Part shown: positions 61,394-64,000 of the stretch, piece by piece
How the letters are laid out: the number at the start of each line of letters is the position of its first letter
Position numbering within the stretch: the first letter of the stretch is position 1
Assembly (NCBI GenBank): GCA_036280655.1
Contig: DASUQI010000032.1
Location: 1 to 64,000, forward strand
Source: DASSJM01 sp036280655
GTDB taxonomy: Bacteria; Actinomycetota; UBA4738; HRBIN12
Direction: 5' to 3'
DNA: 64,000 nucleotides
Position numbers and translations under genes: made by a program
Notes under the pieces: model-generated
Databases searched by the model: none
What the model saw: the letters and a program-made list of their open reading frames with translations, nothing else
What the model was told of the DNA's origin: nothing

Positions 61394-62173
61394 TCAGCGA
61401 GCTGCCTTCGCGAGCACCTTGGAGAAGTACGTCAGCGCGCTCTTCGTCTTCGTCTGCTGTTCGCCCGTCAGGTCGATGCCTCGTCCCGAGAGGTAGGCCT
61501 GCGCCTCGGCGGCGACCTGGAAGGTCTCCGCGGGGGCGCACTTCGTCGACAGCTCGAGGATGCGCGACCCATTCGGATAGAACCACAGCTCGACCGCCAT
61601 CTTCTGCTGGAGCTCCTTGGGCTTGAACTTCAGCTTCAGCAGGTTCACCGGTCCGAGGACCGACACGTCGTCGAGCGCTATGCCCTTGGGGGCGTTCGCC
61701 TCGAAGTACCGGCGCTGGGCCTTCGAGAACAGCTTGCGGGGAGACCTCGCGCCTGCCGCCGTCTCCCAGACCTCGGCGTTCGTCGACGTGCCCTTCAACG
61801 AAGCCGAGCAGACGTAGCCGCCCGGCATCGCGTCCACCTCGACCCCGAACGCCGGGTCGGTCCGAAGCTCGGGGGCGATCTCGTCGGGGATCACGGGTCG
61901 CAGCTTCACCACGGTGTCGGCGGCAGCATCCTGGATCCGGCGCGCCCGAACGACGACCCCGGCGTCGTTGAGCTTCAGGTCGGGAGTGTCGAAGAAGAAC
62001 ACCTGCCGCACCCGGGCGTCGAGGGGGTCGATGCCGAGCGCCTTCACGGTCGCGTTCGTGTTGCCCTCCGGAACCGTGAGCTTCAGTTCGACACTGTCGG
62101 CCCCTTTCATCAGGGCGAGCACCTCCTGCAGCTGCTGGCCGGTGAGGGCAGGTCGTCGCTTCGGGGCCGCCAT
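61394..62173 (-). CDS. CYTH-like domain protein
   Basis: A 259-residue protein. SVELKLTVPEG (E-x-K of the CYTH N-terminal motif), RQVFFFDTPDLKLNDAGVVV then RARRIQDAAADTVVKLRP and the VEVDAMPGGYVCSASLKG strand order fit the CYTH (triphosphate tunnel metalloenzyme) fold. Family members hydrolyse triphosphates, but whether this one retains all the metal-site residues was not settled. Starts MAAPKRRPALTGQQ at 62173. Confidence 0.7.
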   Translation of the reverse strand: MAAPKRRPALTGQQLQEVLALMKGADSVELKLTVPEGNTNATVKALGIDPLDARVRQVFFFDTPDLKLNDAGVVVRARRIQDAAADTVVKLRPVIPDEIAPELRTDPAFGVEVDAMPGGYVCSASLKGTSTNAEVWETAAGARSPRKLFSKAQRRYFEANAPKGIALDDVSVLGPVNLLKLKFKPKELQQKMAVELWFYPNGSRILELSTKCAPAETFQVAAEAQAYLSGRGIDLTGEQQTKTKSALTYFSKVLAKAAR

Positions 62174-62294
62174 GTCGCCTCCTCGTGTCGGGCCCGGAAG
62201 AGCAGGGCCGGAGGAGGCACTGTACCCCGAGATGGAAGCGACCTATGCTCCGCGACGCCATCGGCCGGATCGACACCACGACGGAGGCGAACGC

Positions 62295-62669
62295 ATGAGC
62301 TTCGAAGGGGTGATGGAGGACGTCGTCCGAGGGTTCGAGCTCGCGGGCGTCGCGATCCTCGCGGTCGGCTCCGTCATCGCCGGGATCCGCTTCGTCCTCG
62401 GGTTCGCGGGCCCCGGCCGCGAGGAGGCCTACGAACGGGTCCGGAAGGACGTCGGCAAGGCGATCCTGCTGGGCCTCGAGGTCCTCATCATCGCGGACAT
62501 CGTCCAGACGATCACGATCGACACCACGCTCGAGAGCGCGATCACGCTCGCGGTCGTCGTGCTCGTGCAAACGTTCCTAAGCTTCTCCCTCGAGATCGAG
62601 CTCGAGGGCGTGGTCCCGTGGCGTCGTCGCGCCGTGCAACGTTCGACCGACCGGGGTGGGGAGGCCTGA
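62295..62669 (+). CDS. DUF1622 membrane protein
   Basis: A 124-residue protein with three helices: VVRGFELAGVAILAVGSVIA, GKAILLGLEVLIIADIVQTI and ESAITLAVVVLVQTFLSFSL, followed by EIELEGVVPWRRR. The EIELEG...PWRR end is characteristic. Function unknown. ATG 62295 with ACGGAGGCGAACGC upstream. Confidence 0.9.
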   Translation: MSFEGVMEDVVRGFELAGVAILAVGSVIAGIRFVLGFAGPGREEAYERVRKDVGKAILLGLEVLIIADIVQTITIDTTLESAITLAVVVLVQTFLSFSLEIELEGVVPWRRRAVQRSTDRGGEA

Positions 62670-62673
62670 GACG

Positions 62674-62704
62674 GCGAAGGCCCGGTTCGCGGCCGGGCCT
62701 TCGC
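62674..62704. terminator. Strong bidirectional hairpin terminator
   Basis: GCGAAGGCCCGG (62674-62685) and CCGGGCCTTCGC (62693-62704) are 12-bp perfect complements around TTCGCGG. It lies between two convergent genes, five bases after the DUF1622 stop and 17 before the DUF7144 stop. No U-tract, as is common for high-GC actinobacteria. Confidence 0.75.
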
Positions 62705-62721
62705 GCGATCAGACGCGGGGA

Positions 62722-63123
62722 TCAGGTGGCGGTGACGTCCCGCCCGTGAACCGTGAGCGCCCAGATCACCGCGACGCTGATCGCGATCATCGCGATCGAC
62801 CACACGGGGATGTACGGCAAGTAGGCAAAGTTCGCGATCGCGCTGACGAGCGCGATGATCACGCCGATCGTGCGGGCCCACTCCGCGCCGCGGAAGATGC
62901 CGAACCCCGCGAAGAGCACGATGATCCCCCAGACCAGGTGGATCCAGCCCCACGTGTCGCTCGTGAACTTGAACACGTAGTCGCCGGAGGTCGCGTACAC
63001 GTCCGGATCCACGATGTGCGTGAGCCCGGCGATCGCGTGGAACACGCCGAGCATGATCATCACGATCCCGGCGAACGTAGCCCACCCGGCGGCCCAATAG
63101 CTCGGCTGCCTCTCGGTCGCCAT
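62722..63123 (-). CDS. DUF7144 membrane protein
   Basis: A 133-residue protein with four helices: GWATFAGIVMIMLGVFHAIA, SDTWGWIHLVWGIIVLFAGF, WARTIGVIIALVSAIANFAY and PVWSIAMIAISVAVIWAL. The wording is the same as actinobacterial DUF7144 proteins (GWVTFAG...WGWVHL...WARxxGV). Unknown function. ATG 63123 has GAGGGGAGGAGATCG immediately upstream; the open frame to 63294 is not conserved. Confidence 0.9.
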   Translation of the reverse strand: MATERQPSYWAAGWATFAGIVMIMLGVFHAIAGLTHIVDPDVYATSGDYVFKFTSDTWGWIHLVWGIIVLFAGFGIFRGAEWARTIGVIIALVSAIANFAYLPYIPVWSIAMIAISVAVIWALTVHGRDVTAT

Positions 63124-63240
63124 CGATCTCCTCCCCTCGTGCGTCGGACGGCTCATCCGACCGCGTCGAGCACGAGTCTGCCCCCTCGACGGGGCCGAAT
63201 CAAAGACCCGGCACGAACCCTGGGGTAGGGTTCCCAGGCA

Positions 63241-63264
63241 CGCCGGACCGGCGGTGGTCCGGCG
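63241..63264. other. Inverted repeat upstream of the AI-2E gene
   Basis: CGCCGGACC (63241-63249) and GGTCCGGCG (63256-63264) are exact complements around GGCGGT, 20 bases before the next start codon. It may be an operator, or a leader hairpin affecting translation of the downstream permease. Confidence 0.4.
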
Positions 63265-63284
63265 CCGAGGGGGCGAGGGCGACC

Positions 63285-64000
63285 GTGGCCGCATCCACCG
63301 ACGACGGCGGCTCCAGCTGGTGGAAGGCCGCGCTGCTCGCGGTTGGCGCGGCGATCGCGGCGGTGGTCGCGTGGGGATGGCTCAGCCCCGAGCCACCGCC
63401 GGTCACCCAGGCCGATGAAGACGAGGTCGTCGAGGACGAGCCCGAGCCCGTCGAGCCGGAGCTCGAGGATCGCACGCCCCCGGCATGGGTGAAGCCGACG
63501 ATCCTGTGGGCGATCGGGGTCGTCGTCGCCCTCACGGCGGCGTTCTTCCTACTCGGGATCCTGAAGCACGTCGTGATGTGGATCCTGCTCGCCCTGTTCT
63601 TCTCGTTCGCCCTCGAGCCGGCCGTGAATCGCCTGCAGGCCCGCGGATGGCGACGCGGGTGGGCGACGGGATTGCTCCTGTTCGTGACGTTCCTCCTCCT
63701 CTCGGTGATCTTCCTGATCTTCGTCAGGACGCTGATCAACGGCATCACCAACATCGCGGAACAGGTCCCCGCATGGGCGGATCAGGTCCAGACCTGGGCG
63801 TCGGACACGCTGGGCGTCGACATCTCGACCGAGTCGATCGGCGAGGGCGCGCAGAACATCGCGAACGCGGTCAACACCTTGCACCCGGGGGAGTTCCTGC
63901 TCGGGCTGACCGGTTCCCTGGTCGGCGGCATCTTCGCGATGTTCACCGTGGGGATGTTCCTGTTCTACATGGTGGCGGAGGCGCCGAAGTTCAAGCGCGC
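63285..64000 (+). CDS. AI-2E family transporter, partial (3' end outside window)
   Basis: From GTG 63285 a 238-codon frame runs to the right edge. N-terminal helix (WKAALLAVGAAIAAVVAWGW), a distinct acidic linker (DEDEVVEDEPEPVEPELEDR), then the family core: ILKHVVMWILLALFFSFALE with PAVNRLQARGWRRGWATGLL and LFVTFLLLSVIFLIFVRTLI. Family members export or leak small molecules; AI-2 export is proven only for TqsA. An extra N-terminal helix and acidic linker of about 70 residues is longer than most relatives. GAGGGGGCGAGGG lies upstream. Confidence 0.85.
   Translation, partial: MAASTDDGGSSWWKAALLAVGAAIAAVVAWGWLSPEPPPVTQADEDEVVEDEPEPVEPELEDRTPPAWVKPTILWAIGVVVALTAAFFLLGILKHVVMWILLALFFSFALEPAVNRLQARGWRRGWATGLLLFVTFLLLSVIFLIFVRTLINGITNIAEQVPAWADQVQTWASDTLGVDISTESIGEGAQNIANAVNTLHPGEFLLGLTGSLVGGIFAMFTVGMFLFYMVAEAPKFKR

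Overview
The window is high-GC DNA with dense, mostly co-directional gene strings, four-base start/stop overlaps (ATGA, GTGA) and GGAGG-type ribosome binding sites. Gene content points to an Actinomycetota chromosome, probably a deep or uncultivated lineage: a Tad-type pilin-like gene, CydAB plus CydDC, LtrA, SHOCT, DUF6325, DUF7144, DUF5990 and DUF1622 proteins, a YcaQ-like glycosylase and an AI-2E family permease. No rRNA gene, complete tRNA, CRISPR array or intact transposase or integrase was seen. The assignment to phylum is inference from gene content.

Region 1 (1-4.5 kb) holds a partial SRPBCC-type membrane protein, an NAD-dependent epimerase, an unknown protein, a 1-kb gene-poor stretch with a tRNA-3'-end-like repeat, and three small membrane proteins. 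Region 2 (4.8-16.1 kb) is the most coherent system: a minus-strand operon glpF-dhaK-dhaL-glpK-(FAEGQ repeat protein)-glpA-sdhB-like-sdhC-like-sdhD-like-dhaM/HPr/EI. It is divergent from a second dhaL coupled to an IclR regulator. It encodes glycerol entry, two routes to dihydroxyacetone phosphate (GlpK plus GlpA, and a PEP-dependent dihydroxyacetone kinase with its own PTS phosphorelay), and apparently a composite membrane glycerol-3-phosphate dehydrogenase. In that complex GlpA would sit on succinate-dehydrogenase-type iron-sulfur and membrane anchor subunits, because no SdhA is present. The 31-bp direct repeats at 2506 and 17863 bracket this region like the ends of an old integrated island.

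Region 3 (16.5-24.7 kb) is a mosaic of small or stress-related genes: a DJ-1/PfpI protein, a beta-lactamase-fold remnant, a zinc-finger protein, a low-affinity iron permease-like protein, a STAS protein, a short UvrA-like ATPase, a DUF1801 protein and an AraC/VOC pair. Region 4 (24.7-32.1 kb) has a flippase-like UPF0104 protein coupled to a degenerate-PAP2/kinase fusion, a Rieske protein, GalT, and a gltX operon. Region 5 (32.2-34.4 kb) has a structured leader followed by a TadG-like pilus locus. Region 6 (34.4-41.1 kb) has a YcaQ-like glycosylase, an acetoacetate-decarboxylase-like protein, a FAH hydrolase, a GlnA-like ligase and a cytochrome P450, a possible catabolic cluster.

Region 7 (41.0-43.3 kb) is a partial tandem duplication of an acetyltransferase tail, a membrane protein and a MarR regulator, with one MarR copy decayed. 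Region 8 (43.4-56.8 kb) is respiratory and carbohydrate metabolism: an RTX-like protein, ndh-cydD-cydC, zwf-GH15, and cydA-cydB-Ca2+/cation exchanger-aldose epimerase. The cydA start appears to be a CTG codon. Region 9 (56.9-64.0 kb) carries an MFS exporter, LtrA with an alpha/beta hydrolase, small DUF proteins, a CYTH protein, a strong bidirectional terminator and a truncated AI-2E family permease.
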